Shown piece by piece: positions 48,591 through 58,394 of a stretch of 58,882 nt of DNA (its first letter is position 1; every line of letters begins with the position of its first letter). The stretch comes from an uncultured Sterolibacterium sp. (GTDB taxonomy: Bacteria; Pseudomonadota; Gammaproteobacteria; Burkholderiales; Rhodocyclaceae). Made by a program: the position numbers and the translations under genes. The stretch spans positions 1 through 58,882 of the forward strand of contig CAIVDC010000045.1 of the NCBI GenBank assembly GCA_903904605.1, given 5' to 3'. Below the pieces are notes generated by a model that saw nothing but the letters and a program-made list of their open reading frames with translations, did not search any database and was not told where the DNA came from.

Positions 48591-49327
48591 TACGCCTTCG
48601 ATGGCGGCAAGGGCAGGGCGCGGCAGCCGCGCTCGTCGCAGATCAGATAGCTGCCCTTTTCGTACCAGTCGCCGAGTACCCAGCGTTCACAGGGATATCC
48701 ATCCACCCGGTGCTGGTGCTGGCCCGGCCGGTGTGTATGGCCGTGGATCAGGCGCGGGTAGCCGTAAGTGCGCAGGAGATCGGATACGGCCCCGGCATTG
48801 ACGTCCATGAGGGCATCGCTCTTGCCGCGTTTCGCCTGTTCGCTTCTTTCTCGCAGCGCCTCGATCTGTGCCTGGCGTTCTGGCAGCGGCCTGCCGAGAA
48901 AGGCCGCGCGCCACGCCGTTTGGCGTACCTCACGGCGGAATTCCTGATAGGCGGTATCGTCGCTGCACAATATGTCTCCGTGCAGGAGCAAGGTCGGTAC
49001 GTCGGCGATCGTCGCCAGATACGGTTCGTCGAGTAAGGTCATGCCGCTTGCACGGGCGAAATCGGCACCGATGAGGAAGTCACGGTTGCCTCGGATGAAA
49101 AACAGCTGGGTACCGCGCCCGGCCAATGCTTTCAGTGCGTTCGAGATCGATGTGTTGAACGGCTCGGCAAGATTGTCGTCACCGGCCCAGTAGTCGAACA
49201 TGTCACCGAGAATATAGAGCGCATCGGCAGTAGCGGCCTGGTCGGCGAGAAAGTCGAGAAACAGCCGGACGATGGCCGGCCGAGTAGGACAAAGGTGGAG
49301 GTCGGAAACGAACAGCGCAACCGACAT
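48590..49327 (-). CDS. lpxH: UDP-2,3-diacylglucosamine diphosphatase
   Basis: A peripheral membrane metallophosphoesterase of lipid A synthesis, 245 residues, giving lipid X. The metal-binding motifs SDLHL (8-12), GDMFDYW (about 41-47), RGNRD (about 79-83), HGD (about 115) and HGHTHRP (about 196-202) are complete. It sits in a run of minus-strand genes from the TPR protein to recQ, 11 nt after ppiB. Confidence 0.96.
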   Translation of the reverse strand: MSVALFVSDLHLCPTRPAIVRLFLDFLADQAATADALYILGDMFDYWAGDDNLAEPFNTSISNALKALAGRGTQLFFIRGNRDFLIGADFARASGMTLLDEPYLATIADVPTLLLHGDILCSDDTAYQEFRREVRQTAWRAAFLGRPLPERQAQIEALRERSEQAKRGKSDALMDVNAGAVSDLLRTYGYPRLIHGHTHRPGQHQHRVDGYPCERWVLGDWYEKGSYLICDERGCRALPLPPSKA

Positions 49328-49338
49328 GACGCGCTACC

Positions 49339-49830
49339 CTAGACGATTTCGGCGCGCTCGATGACGACGTCTTCGACCGGCACGTCCTGCTGGAAGTTCT
49401 TGTTTCCGGTCTTGACGCCCTTGATCTCGTCCACAACCTCCATGCCTGCGACGACCTTGCCGAATACGCAATAGCCCCAGCCATTGCCGGAGGGGGATTT
49501 GAAGTCGAGGAAAGCATTATCAGCGACATTGATGAAGAACTGCGCGGTGGCCGAATGAGGATCCGAAGTGCGTGCCATGGCGACACTGCCGCGGACATTC
49601 TTGAGCATGTTGCCCGCCTCGTTCTTGACCGGCGCGAGGCAGGGCTTTTGCTTCATGTCCGGCGTGAAGCCGCCACCCTGGATCATGAAGCCGTCGATGA
49701 CGCGGTGGAAAATCGTGTTGTCGTAGTGTGCGGCCTCGACGTAAGCGAGAAAGTTGGCCACCGTCTCGGGCGCCTTTTCGGCGTCGAGTTCTAGGGTGAT
49801 GACGCCGTGATTGGTATGCAGCTTGATCAT
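49339..49830 (-). CDS. ppiB: cytoplasmic peptidyl-prolyl isomerase (cyclophilin)
   Basis: A 163-residue cyclophilin without a signal peptide. The active-site region [19 protein letters not shown] and the later [10 protein letters not shown] are intact. It follows a periplasmic paralogue after 24 nt; the two share the core sequence and arose by duplication. Confidence 0.95.
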   Translation of the reverse strand: MIKLHTNHGVITLELDAEKAPETVANFLAYVEAAHYDNTIFHRVIDGFMIQGGGFTPDMKQKPCLAPVKNEAGNMLKNVRGSVAMARTSDPHSATAQFFINVADNAFLDFKSPSGNGWGYCVFGKVVAGMEVVDEIKGVKTGNKNFQQDVPVEDVVIERAEIV

Positions 49831-49854
49831 GAGGATATTCCTGGTTGAGGGCGG

Positions 49855-50415
49855 CTATTTCTTTTCGGGAAAAATCTTCACCGACTCGATCACTATTGGT
49901 GTCGCCGGCACGTTCTGAAACATGCCGGCATTGCCGGTTTGCGTCCTGGCGATCTTTTGCACGGTGTCGAACCCCTGAGTCACCTTGCCGAAAACGGCAT
50001 AGCCGGGATTGCCGGGGGCGCGGTCGAGCGGATAATTATCGACGAGATTGATGAAGAACTGGGCGGTTGCGGAGTTCGGGTCCGAGGTTCGTGCCATGGA
50101 CAAGGTGCCGGCGACATTCTTCAAGCCGTTGCCCGCCTCGTTTTCGACCGGCGCCCGGGTGCTCTTCTGCTTCATGTCCGGGGTGAAGCCGCCACCCTGG
50201 ATCATGAATCCGTCGATGACGCGATGGAAGACGGTGCCGTTATAGAACCCGTCCTTCACGTATTGCAGGAAGTTCGCGGCGCTCCTGGGCGCTTTGTCGG
50301 CGTACAGTTCCGCAACGATCGACCCCTGGCTGGTCTTGATCTCGACCACGGGATTGGCGGCCCAGGCCTGAAAAGTGATGATCAGGCCTGCCGCGAGCAG
50401 GAGGCATCGTTTCAT
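49855..50415 (-). CDS. ppiA: periplasmic peptidyl-prolyl isomerase (cyclophilin)
   Basis: A 186-residue cyclophilin with an N-terminal signal peptide (KRCLLLAAGLIITFQAWA, cleavage after AWA). [19 protein letters not shown] and [13 protein letters not shown] are present. ATG 50415 is the signal-peptide start; longer frames run into the neighbouring gene. It is 41 nt after the L,D-transpeptidase gene. Confidence 0.94.
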   Translation of the reverse strand: MKRCLLLAAGLIITFQAWAANPVVEIKTSQGSIVAELYADKAPRSAANFLQYVKDGFYNGTVFHRVIDGFMIQGGGFTPDMKQKSTRAPVENEAGNGLKNVAGTLSMARTSDPNSATAQFFINLVDNYPLDRAPGNPGYAVFGKVTQGFDTVQKIARTQTGNAGMFQNVPATPIVIESVKIFPEKK

Positions 50416-50456
50416 GGTTCTGTTTCCCTTTTGTGACGGCGAACAACTCGCCAGTT

Positions 50457-51644
50457 CTAACCGGCGCCTTCGTAGGCGATCTTCCAGCGGCCGCCTTCCT
50501 TGATCCAGTACTGGCGCTTCTTCATCACGTTCGACAGATTGTTGCTGCGGTAATTCTGGGCAAAAGTGACGACGACCATTTCTTCCTTGCCCGGATTGCG
50601 GAACATGCTGAGATCGTCGGTGGAGACCTTGATCCAGCTTTTGCCGCCGCCGACTTGCCGCTTCTTCGCTGACCACTGAGCAAAGTTCTGGCCATCGGAC
50701 TGGAACTTCTTCGAGTAATGGGCGAGATAGCGATCGACGTCGAGGCTCTCCCAGTCGGTGCGCCAGTGGGCGATTTCGCTCCTGAGCGATTCGCGCTCCG
50801 CTTCCCAGTCGTCGAGAGACAACCATTCGATACTGTTGCTGATGATCACCGGCGTGAGGCCGATCTGCAACTCCTTGGAGATCGCGTCGAGATCCTGGTT
50901 GGCCAGCACCACGCAGCCGTCCGAGGCCAAGGGTGGCCGTGAAAAAGTATTGGACGGGGTGCCGTGCAGCCAGATGCCATGGCCGCTTCTGCCATGGCGC
51001 TTGTCCCATTCGTTGGGGTAGCTGATGGGGAAAGCGCCGCTGCCGTAGATGTCGCCGAGCTTGGCACGGGGCAGGCTGGCGGTGACATGGTAGACCCCGA
51101 TCGGGGTCTTCTGGTCGCCTTCGCGCGTCTTGTCGGCTCCGAGCTTGCCCTGTGTGACGTAGTAGTCGGCCACGAAGCGCGGCGTGCCTTTCTCGTTTTG
51201 ATAGAGGTAGAGCCGGGATTTCTGCGTGTCGACGACGATGGCGTATTTCTGGTCCGGCGGCATCTGCAGCAGGTAGCGAGGCACATAATTGGCCGGCGGC
51301 TTGTCGCGGTAGGCGTTGAGCCTAGCAATGGCCTCGGCGCGAAGGTCGGCCAGCCTGCCGGGCGGGGCCTTGACCATGTTGCCGAACGCCTGGATCGGGC
51401 CGGCGCGCGCAAGCAGCAGGTCACCCATGATCAGGTGGGCGAGGCGGAACTTGGGATAGGCCTTGATCAGCGATTCGACCTGTTGCATCGCGACGTCGAG
51501 GTGGTTCTGCTCGATCTGTTCAAAGACGTGGGCCAGAACCGGCTCAGGTCCGGCATCCGAATAACGTGCTTCTGCGCCGGAGACTGCGCTGCAGCCGAGC
51601 AAGCAGGTGGCGGCGGCTGCCGCGACGCGGAGTCTCCGCCTCAC
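50457..51644 (-). CDS. L,D-transpeptidase with C-terminal NTF2-like domain
   Basis: A periplasmic 395-residue enzyme that cross-links or trims peptidoglycan stem peptides. In order: signal peptide (about 1-24), a helical TPR-like region (35-115), a YkuD catalytic domain (130-260) with His227 and Cys244 in HGT and SDGCV, and an NTF2-like domain (about 285-395) as in Helicobacter Csd6. The start is GTG 51644, overlapping the TGA of the upstream TPR gene, with GGAG before it. The NTF2 tail resembles the tail of that TPR protein. Confidence 0.9.
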   Translation of the reverse strand: MRRRLRVAAAAATCLLGCSAVSGAEARYSDAGPEPVLAHVFEQIEQNHLDVAMQQVESLIKAYPKFRLAHLIMGDLLLARAGPIQAFGNMVKAPPGRLADLRAEAIARLNAYRDKPPANYVPRYLLQMPPDQKYAIVVDTQKSRLYLYQNEKGTPRFVADYYVTQGKLGADKTREGDQKTPIGVYHVTASLPRAKLGDIYGSGAFPISYPNEWDKRHGRSGHGIWLHGTPSNTFSRPPLASDGCVVLANQDLDAISKELQIGLTPVIISNSIEWLSLDDWEAERESLRSEIAHWRTDWESLDVDRYLAHYSKKFQSDGQNFAQWSAKKRQVGGGKSWIKVSTDDLSMFRNPGKEEMVVVTFAQNYRSNNLSNVMKKRQYWIKEGGRWKIAYEGAG

Positions 51645-52711
51645 TTGCCAACCCGCTCCTGCTGGATCAGCCACTTGCCTTCATGTCTGACGAGAACCAA
51701 GACCTTGTTGCTGCTGCTCTTGAGCGAGGCGGAACGATAATGCTGGCGGAATCTGACGGTGGCGCGATCTGCGCTCTCTTGGCTGACCTTCAGGTTTTCG
51801 ATGCTCACCTGGATCGATCCCGGCTTATTGATGCGTTTGTTGCGTTCTGCCTCCCAGGCGGCTCTGGAACCGCTGGGGGTCTGAAAGTTCTTCGCGTAAA
51901 AAGCGAGGTAGGCCTTGACGTTCTTTTTCGACCAGGCTGCGGCCCAGGCGTCAAGCGTCTTGCCGATGTCGCCGCCGGCATTGGACGCTTCGGGCACTGA
52001 TTTCGTGACGGCGGCGGGCGCAGCGGCGACAGGTGCAGCGGCGGCGGGTGCAGCGGCGACGGGTACAGCGGCGACGGGTACAGCGGGGACAGGTACAGCG
52101 CGTGGCGGCTGTGCCGAGACCGGTCTCGGCGACGGCATGGTGCTCGTCACGGCGGAGACTTTGCCTGCCGGGCGGCCGGGACCCGGGCGCCCGGCGCTGC
52201 CCATGAGATCGCGGATCATGGCCAATTTGGTCTGGGCGCTGGCGTTTCCGGAATCGATCTGCAGCGCCTTGTCGTAGGCCTGGCTCGCCAACTGGGCGTA
52301 GATATCACCGAGATTCTCATGCGCCGTGGCGTAAGAGGGATGGGTGCGGATTGCCATCTCCAGCGCCTGCTTGGCTTTTTCGTAATCCTTTTGCTGGGCG
52401 TAGATGACGGCGAGGTTGTTGTAAGGCTCTGGCAACTCGGGATAATCCTCGGTGAGCTTGATGAATACCGAAATCGCCTCCTGGGGCCGCTTCAACTCGG
52501 TGAGAATCAGTCCCTTGAGAAATCGTCCCTGAGCGTCCTTGGGCTTGCCGGCGAGATACTGATCGATTTTATCTAAGGCCTGGGATTTCTGTCCCTGCTT
52601 CAGGAGGTTCGAGGCATCCTGGAGGCTGTCGGCTTGTACTGGCAGGGCAAGCGCGCCGAGCAAAAGGGCGGCGGCGAGGGAGAGCAGGGGGCGAGGGCGG
52701 CTTAAGCTCAT
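51641..52711 (-). CDS. periplasmic TPR protein with C-terminal NTF2-like domain
   Basis: A 356-residue exported protein: signal peptide (about 1-27), about four TPR repeats (30-165), a low-complexity Ala/Pro/Val linker (about 178-235) coded by 15-nt tandem repeats, and an NTF2-like domain (about 248-356). The tail shares the pattern W...W...Y..FY...F with the L,D-transpeptidase next to it, and the two genes overlap by 4 nt (GTGA). This suggests a joint role in cell-wall modification. Confidence 0.85.
   Translation of the reverse strand: MSLSRPRPLLSLAAALLLGALALPVQADSLQDASNLLKQGQKSQALDKIDQYLAGKPKDAQGRFLKGLILTELKRPQEAISVFIKLTEDYPELPEPYNNLAVIYAQQKDYEKAKQALEMAIRTHPSYATAHENLGDIYAQLASQAYDKALQIDSGNASAQTKLAMIRDLMGSAGRPGPGRPAGKVSAVTSTMPSPRPVSAQPPRAVPVPAVPVAAVPVAAAPAAAAPVAAAPAAVTKSVPEASNAGGDIGKTLDAWAAAWSKKNVKAYLAFYAKNFQTPSGSRAAWEAERNKRINKPGSIQVSIENLKVSQESADRATVRFRQHYRSASLKSSSNKVLVLVRHEGKWLIQQERVGK
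52011..52100. repeat. six 15-nt tandem units in the TPR gene
   Basis: Six near-identical units of the form GCGACGGGTACAGCG run without gaps and encode the Val/Ala/Pro linker. One unit equals five codons, so copy-number change would keep the frame and vary the linker length. Confidence 0.8.
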
Positions 52712-52853
52712 GTTATACTGGGTCCCAGCGTGAATTCAAATACTCTTCAGGCTGGGATTCTAGCAAGAAGGCGTCAGCTTCCACAACACGAAATGAGGGC
52801 ACTTTCTCCCGTATCTCAAGGAGATGACACGACTTGCCCCGGTCAAGGCCGAC

Positions 52854-54239
52854 ATGCTGAAAATCCATAATACGCTTACCCGCCGGAAGCAGGAGTTTGT
52901 TCCGATCGAGCCGGGCCAGGTCCGCCTGTACGTCTGTGGCATGACGGTCTACGACTATTGCCACCTCGGCCACGCACGCGTGCTGGTGGTCTTCGACATG
53001 GTGGCGCGATGGCTGAAGACGAGGGGCTACCGCGTGACCTATGTTCGCAATATCACGGACATCGACGACAAGATCATCCGCCGGGCCGCCGAAAACGGGG
53101 AGAGCATCCGGCAGCTCACGGATCGCTTCATCGCCTGCATGAATGAGGACGCAGCGGCCCTGGATGTCCTTAAGCCGGACTTTGAGCCACGCGCCACCGA
53201 GTTCGTGCCGCAGATGCTCTCGATGATCGCCGCGCTGGAAGAGAAGGGCTATGCCTATCTTGCCGCGACTCGCGACGTCTGCTATTCGGTCAGGAAGTTC
53301 GCGGGCTACGGCAAGCTCTCGGGCAAGTCGCTGGAAGACTTGCGCGCCGGAGAGCGCGTTGATATTGCCGAAGGCAAACAGGATCCGCTGGACTTCGTGC
53401 TGTGGAAGCACAGCAAGCCGGAGGATCCCGCCGAGGCGCAGTGGGACTCGCCTTGGGGCAGGGGCCGCCCGGGCTGGCATATCGAGTGCTCGGCCATGAG
53501 TTCCCAACTGCTTGGAAACCACTTCGATATCCACGGCGGCGGCCAGGACCTGCAATTTCCCCATCACGAGAACGAGATCGCCCAGAGCGAAGGCGCACAC
53601 GGGGAAACCTTCGTCAATTACTGGATGCATAACGGCTTCGTCCGCATCGATGACGAGAAGATGTCCAAATCGCTCGGAAATTTCTTCACCATCCGGGACG
53701 TGCTTAAACGATACGATGCCGAAGTGGTGCGTTTCTTCATCCTGCGTGCCCATTACCGCAGTCCGCTCAACTATTCGGATGCCCACCTCGATGATGCTAG
53801 GCAGGCGCTGACCCGCCTGTATACCGCACTGAAGAGCGTACCGGCCGGGCCGGCGACGGCAGACTGGTCCGACGCTTTCGGGGCACGTTTCGAAGCGGCG
53901 ATGGATGACGACTTCAATACGCCCGAAGCCGTCGCCGTTCTGTTCGATCTCGCCGCCGAGATCAATCGAGGCCGCGACGTGAGGCTGGCGATTCAGCTCA
54001 AGGGACTGGCCGGCGTGCTGGGCTTGTTGCAGCGCGACCCCGTGGCTTTCCTGCAGGCGGCGCCGTCGGCGGAAGGAGCAGGAGCGTCGAATGGAGAGAT
54101 CGACGCTCAGATCGAAGCCCGGCTGGCAGCGAAGAAGGCCAGGGATTTTGCCCTGGCCGATCGCATCCGCGGGCAATTGCTGGCTCAAGGCGTCGTGCTG
54201 GAAGACTCGCCGCAAGGCACCACCTGGCGGCGCGGCTGA
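52854..54239 (+). CDS. cysS: cysteinyl-tRNA synthetase
   Basis: Charges tRNA-Cys. The 461-residue class I enzyme has the zinc ligand Cys28 ([17 protein letters not shown]), the HIGH-like HLGH (37-40), the second zinc region WHIECSAM and KMSKS near residue 267. ATG 52854 gives the E. coli length; an ATG 30 nt upstream abuts AAGGAG with no spacing and is less likely. pyrF follows after 1 nt. Confidence 0.97.
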   Translation: MLKIHNTLTRRKQEFVPIEPGQVRLYVCGMTVYDYCHLGHARVLVVFDMVARWLKTRGYRVTYVRNITDIDDKIIRRAAENGESIRQLTDRFIACMNEDAAALDVLKPDFEPRATEFVPQMLSMIAALEEKGYAYLAATRDVCYSVRKFAGYGKLSGKSLEDLRAGERVDIAEGKQDPLDFVLWKHSKPEDPAEAQWDSPWGRGRPGWHIECSAMSSQLLGNHFDIHGGGQDLQFPHHENEIAQSEGAHGETFVNYWMHNGFVRIDDEKMSKSLGNFFTIRDVLKRYDAEVVRFFILRAHYRSPLNYSDAHLDDARQALTRLYTALKSVPAGPATADWSDAFGARFEAAMDDDFNTPEAVAVLFDLAAEINRGRDVRLAIQLKGLAGVLGLLQRDPVAFLQAAPSAEGAGASNGEIDAQIEARLAAKKARDFALADRIRGQLLAQGVVLEDSPQGTTWRRG

Positions 54240-54240
54240 C

Positions 54241-55092
54241 ATGAGCTTCGTGGCAAAACTTACCGATGCCTGGCGCATTCGCGACTCGCTCCTGTGTGTT
54301 GGCCTGGATCCGGATCCGGCCCGCTTTCCTGGCCACCTTGCCGGGCGCGGCGATGCCATCTTCGAGTTCTGTCGCGCAATCGTCGACGCCACGGCCGATT
54401 TGGTGTGCTGTTTCAAGCCGCAGATCGCCTACTTCGCAGCACACCGGGCCGAGGATCAACTCGAGCGCCTGATCGCCCATATCCAGCAGCGTCATCCCGA
54501 CATTCCCGTGATTCTCGATGCCAAGCGGGGCGACATCGGCAGCACCGCGCAAATGTACGCTGTGGAGGCCTTCGAACGTTACGGCGCCGATGCCGTCACC
54601 GTGAATCCATATCTCGGACGCGATTCGATCGAACCTTTCCTGGCCTACCGAGACCGGGGTGTAATCCTGCTTTGCCGCACTTCCAATCCAGGCGGCCGCG
54701 ACTTGCAGTCCCTGAAGATTGACAGCGGGCAGGGCGGGGAACTGCTTTATGAGCATGTCGCGCGCCTGGTGGCGGCGGAGTGGAACGAGCATGGGCAATG
54801 CGCGCTGGTCGTCGGTGCCACCTTTCCCGATGAGATCGGGCGGGTGCGTCAACTCGTTGGCGAGCTACCGCTCCTGGTACCGGGCATCGGCGCCCAGGGC
54901 GGCGATATAGAAGCCACCGTCAAGGCCGGCCGCAACGCCTCTGGAACAGGCTTGATGATCAGTTCGTCGCGAGCCATTCTCTACGCTTTTGCTGGCGCCG
55001 ATGACGGTATGGATTTTGCCGAGGCGGCGCGGCGGGCGGCACGCGAAGCCCGCGACGAGATCAATCGATGGCGGGCTGGCGAGTCGGCATGA
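54241..55092 (+). CDS. pyrF: orotidine 5-phosphate decarboxylase (long type)
   Basis: Converts OMP to UMP, the last step of de novo pyrimidine synthesis. The 283-residue protein belongs to the longer PyrF type, with the catalytic Asp/Lys motif [12 protein letters not shown] (Lys95). ATG 54241 is one base after the cysS stop, so the two genes are co-transcribed. Confidence 0.96.
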   Translation: MSFVAKLTDAWRIRDSLLCVGLDPDPARFPGHLAGRGDAIFEFCRAIVDATADLVCCFKPQIAYFAAHRAEDQLERLIAHIQQRHPDIPVILDAKRGDIGSTAQMYAVEAFERYGADAVTVNPYLGRDSIEPFLAYRDRGVILLCRTSNPGGRDLQSLKIDSGQGGELLYEHVARLVAAEWNEHGQCALVVGATFPDEIGRVRQLVGELPLLVPGIGAQGGDIEATVKAGRNASGTGLMISSSRAILYAFAGADDGMDFAEAARRAAREARDEINRWRAGESA

Positions 55093-55129
55093 AATAGGTT
55101 TGCTAATCCGTGAACCCAAATTTAATCGT

Positions 55130-55158
55130 TTGTTGCGATGCAATATTGCCGATATGAT
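55130..55158 (+). promoter_or_regulatory. possible promoter of a small RNA downstream of pyrF
   Basis: TTGTTG (55130-55135) and TATGAT (55153-55158) are 17 nt apart. The -10 hexamer is strong (5 of 6) and the -35 weak (3 of 6). Transcription would begin near 55165-55166. Confidence 0.45.
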
Positions 55159-55165
55159 TCGTTCT

Positions 55166-55235
55166 GTCTCCTCCAGAACCTCCTCCTCCTTTGGAACTGG
55201 ATTTAAGCCCGCCCTAAAAAATGCGGGCTTTTTTT
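55166..55235 (+). ncRNA. candidate small RNA with CCUCC-rich loop
   Basis: About 70 nt between a possible promoter and a strong terminator, with no reading frame of note. The first stem pairs TCCAG (55172-55176) with CTGGA (55197-55201), extended by CC/GG across a small internal loop, and exposes TCCTCCTCCT in its loop. A second CCTCC-like motif lies just before the stem. This design, C-rich loops complementary to ribosome sites followed by a terminator hairpin, is that of anti-Shine-Dalgarno small RNAs in proteobacteria. It could instead be the pyrF 3-prime untranslated region or an RNA cut from it. Confidence 0.5.
55205..55235 (+). terminator. intrinsic terminator
   Basis: AAGCCCGC (55205-55212) pairs perfectly with GCGGGCTT (55223-55230), followed by a run of seven T. 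It ends either the pyrF transcript, 113 nt past its stop, or the candidate small RNA. Confidence 0.9.
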
Positions 55236-55330
55236 CGGCCCCACACGGCAAGGCTGACTCCGAAGACAGGTCTGACTCTGAAACTCTTCCTGCGGCAGAG
55301 GACGGCTCTTGGAGCTAAGCCGATTCGGAA

Positions 55331-56950
55331 CTAAACTTTGAAGTGGTCGACGGAAATTTTGAGCGTCGAGGCCATGGATTCCAGTTGGCTCGCGGCCTGG
55401 GATGACTCGTTCGCTGACAGGCCGTTCTTCTCGCTCATCTGGGCAATTCGTTCGACCTCCCGGGCGAGCTGATTGGCGGCGGAACTCTGCTCGGCGAGCG
55501 CGGAAGAAATTTCATTGACCGCTTCCTGCACCTTGCCCGTGCCCGCCTCTATCCGGGTCATGGAGTCGCCCGACCGGGCAGCCATTTGCACCCCTTCATG
55601 CACCTGTCCGCTGGAAAGTTCCATGCCCTGTACCGAACCCTGGGTGCTCTGCTGGATAGCCTGGATCATCTTGCCGATCTCCTGCGTAGACGCGGTCGTT
55701 CTTTCGGCGAGCTTGCGTACTTCGTCCGCCACTACGGCAAAACCGCGCCCCTGCTCTCCCGCGCGTGCGGCTTCGATCGCCGCGTTCAGGGCCAGCAGGT
55801 TGGTCTGATCGGCGATCTCCTTGATGACGTTGACGATGTTGGAGATCTGATTGGATTTTTCATCAAGTTCCATGATCATCTTCTTGGAATCGCCGACCGA
55901 TGCCGATATCTTGTTCATCTCGCCGACCGCGCCGCGCACCGCACTGGCCCCTTCGCAAGACAGCGCGCCGGCCTCCGACGCCATCTCGTGAGCATGGCGC
56001 GCGTTGTCGGCGACATTGGCGATGCTCACTGTAATTTCCTCGATGGCCGCCGCCATGGCGGCGGTCGCCTCGCTCTGCTGATCCGAACTGCTGGTCAATT
56101 CCTGGGAAGCTGCAGCCAGTTGCCGTGCCGTGACCAGCACCTGGTCCGTGCTGGTCTTGACTTCGCGCATGACCGTCTGCAGCTTGTCCATGAAGGAATT
56201 GAAGATTTCCGAAGTCCTGCCGATTTCATCATGGCGCACGACCTCGAGTCGCCGCGTCAGATCCCCGTCCCCTTCGGCGATATGGGTCAGGTTGTGGGAT
56301 AGTTTGTCGAGCGGGATGGAGACCGCGCGATTGACGAACAGGTAAACGAAGCCGATGACCAGGACCAGCAATCCCATGGCTGCCGCGATGATCTTCAAGC
56401 GAGATTCCTGGATGGCGCTATTGATGCTGTTGAGGGAAATGTTCATGCTGACCGCGCCCAGGACGGCCCCTTCCTGTCCCTCGTGGCAGCTCGTGCAGTC
56501 CTTGCCGAGATAGTCCTTCAGGTTGGGCGTCGGAATCACGGCGCGCAGCACTTCACCCTTGGTGCCGGTCTGCCTGGAAAAATAGGGCTTGCCGGTCGTC
56601 AGCACCTCCTGTTCCACCGCGTCCGCTTTCCGGTCGTCGGCGGTTCCTTTCCCGTACTGCTTGTCGATCGCCTCGCCGCGCACCAGGTGCAGCTCGCTGA
56701 TATTCTCCGTCTTCTGGATCTGGTCGAGGTAGACCGCGCGGTCGGCCATCTTCCCGGTGATCATCATGCCGGTCATGGCGGCGACAGTCATTTGATTGAC
56801 GCTCGACGAGAAGTCGAGCGCCTGCTTGATGCCCATCGCTTCCTGCTGCACCGTTACCCACCAGATGATGCCGGCCCAGGAAAGCACCAGCATGACCGCA
56901 ATGCCGACTACCAGGCGCAGCCAGATTTTCACGTTGGTAAATAGGTTCAT
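55331..56950 (-). CDS. methyl-accepting chemotaxis protein with periplasmic haem c motif
   Basis: A 539-residue chemoreceptor. Two membrane spans (about 11-33 and 184-208) enclose a periplasmic sensing domain that carries CTSCH (C152, C155, H156), a c-type haem attachment motif. HAMP (about 209-262) and the signalling domain follow; the conserved hairpin tip region reads [41 protein letters not shown] in pieces (about 381-421). A haem in the periplasm would sense redox state, oxygen or a gas. No che genes are nearby. The promoter has an FNR-type box at -41.5. No clear ribosome site precedes the ATG. Confidence 0.92.
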   Translation of the reverse strand: MNLFTNVKIWLRLVVGIAVMLVLSWAGIIWWVTVQQEAMGIKQALDFSSSVNQMTVAAMTGMMITGKMADRAVYLDQIQKTENISELHLVRGEAIDKQYGKGTADDRKADAVEQEVLTTGKPYFSRQTGTKGEVLRAVIPTPNLKDYLGKDCTSCHEGQEGAVLGAVSMNISLNSINSAIQESRLKIIAAAMGLLVLVIGFVYLFVNRAVSIPLDKLSHNLTHIAEGDGDLTRRLEVVRHDEIGRTSEIFNSFMDKLQTVMREVKTSTDQVLVTARQLAAASQELTSSSDQQSEATAAMAAAIEEITVSIANVADNARHAHEMASEAGALSCEGASAVRGAVGEMNKISASVGDSKKMIMELDEKSNQISNIVNVIKEIADQTNLLALNAAIEAARAGEQGRGFAVVADEVRKLAERTTASTQEIGKMIQAIQQSTQGSVQGMELSSGQVHEGVQMAARSGDSMTRIEAGTGKVQEAVNEISSALAEQSSAANQLAREVERIAQMSEKNGLSANESSQAASQLESMASTLKISVDHFKV

Positions 56951-56982
56951 GATCGAGGAGACCGGTAGGCTATATCTTTGTC

Positions 56983-57024
56983 ATATTACGTTGGTGATAG
57001 CTGCCAAAAGTTGATTTAGGTCAA
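56983..57024 (-). promoter_or_regulatory. class II FNR-type promoter of the haem c chemoreceptor
   Basis: TTGATTTAGGTCAA (57011-57024) matches TTGAT-N4-ATCAA at nine of ten positions. On the minus strand TAATAT (56988-56983) is a good -10 box; with +1 at 56976, the FNR-type box is centred at exactly -41.5, the class II activation position. The leader is 26 nt. Confidence 0.75.
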
Positions 57025-57183
57025 CTGCCGATCGTTTCAGAGGCAGAGAGCCCACGCCCGGCCGGCTTCGACCCGGCGCAGGAGCCATGTGCCTGACTTG
57101 CGGAGAAGCCCCCAAGCTGGTGGCTTCGGCAGCGGCCATGGCGCTTAACGTTCATCTTGGTCGCATGAACCTGCGCCACAAGG
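57025..57183. other. spacer between dnaJ end and the chemoreceptor promoter
   Basis: 159 nt with a small GCCGG...CCGGC hairpin near 57060 and a weak GAAGCC/GGCTTC dyad. No convincing gene or terminator. Confidence 0.4.
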
Positions 57184-58305
<1,122 letters not shown>

Positions 58306-58322
58306 GGTGTCCACCACACAGA

Positions 58323-58378
58323 CGCGGAGGCAAAGAGAACGCGACAGAGGAATTGCTCTGTGTCTCAGTGCCTCCGCG
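58323..58378. repeat. long imperfect hairpin between dnaK and dnaJ
   Basis: Outer arms CGCGGAGGCA (58323-58332) and TGCCTCCGCG (58369-58378) are exact complements; inner arms ACAGAG and CTCTGT (58344-58349 and 58356-58361) add a second stem. The pattern of CTCTGTG and GCCTCCGCG words recalls a dispersed intergenic hairpin seen in many environmental proteobacteria (from memory). It may set relative expression of dnaK and dnaJ. Confidence 0.6.
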
Positions 58379-58394
58379 GTTCAAGGGTTTTGCT

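Noticed and set aside
52706..52738. TTGAAT and TATAAC hexamers just before the TPR gene
   Set aside because: The implied transcription start falls after the ATG, and no later start codon suits the signal peptide.
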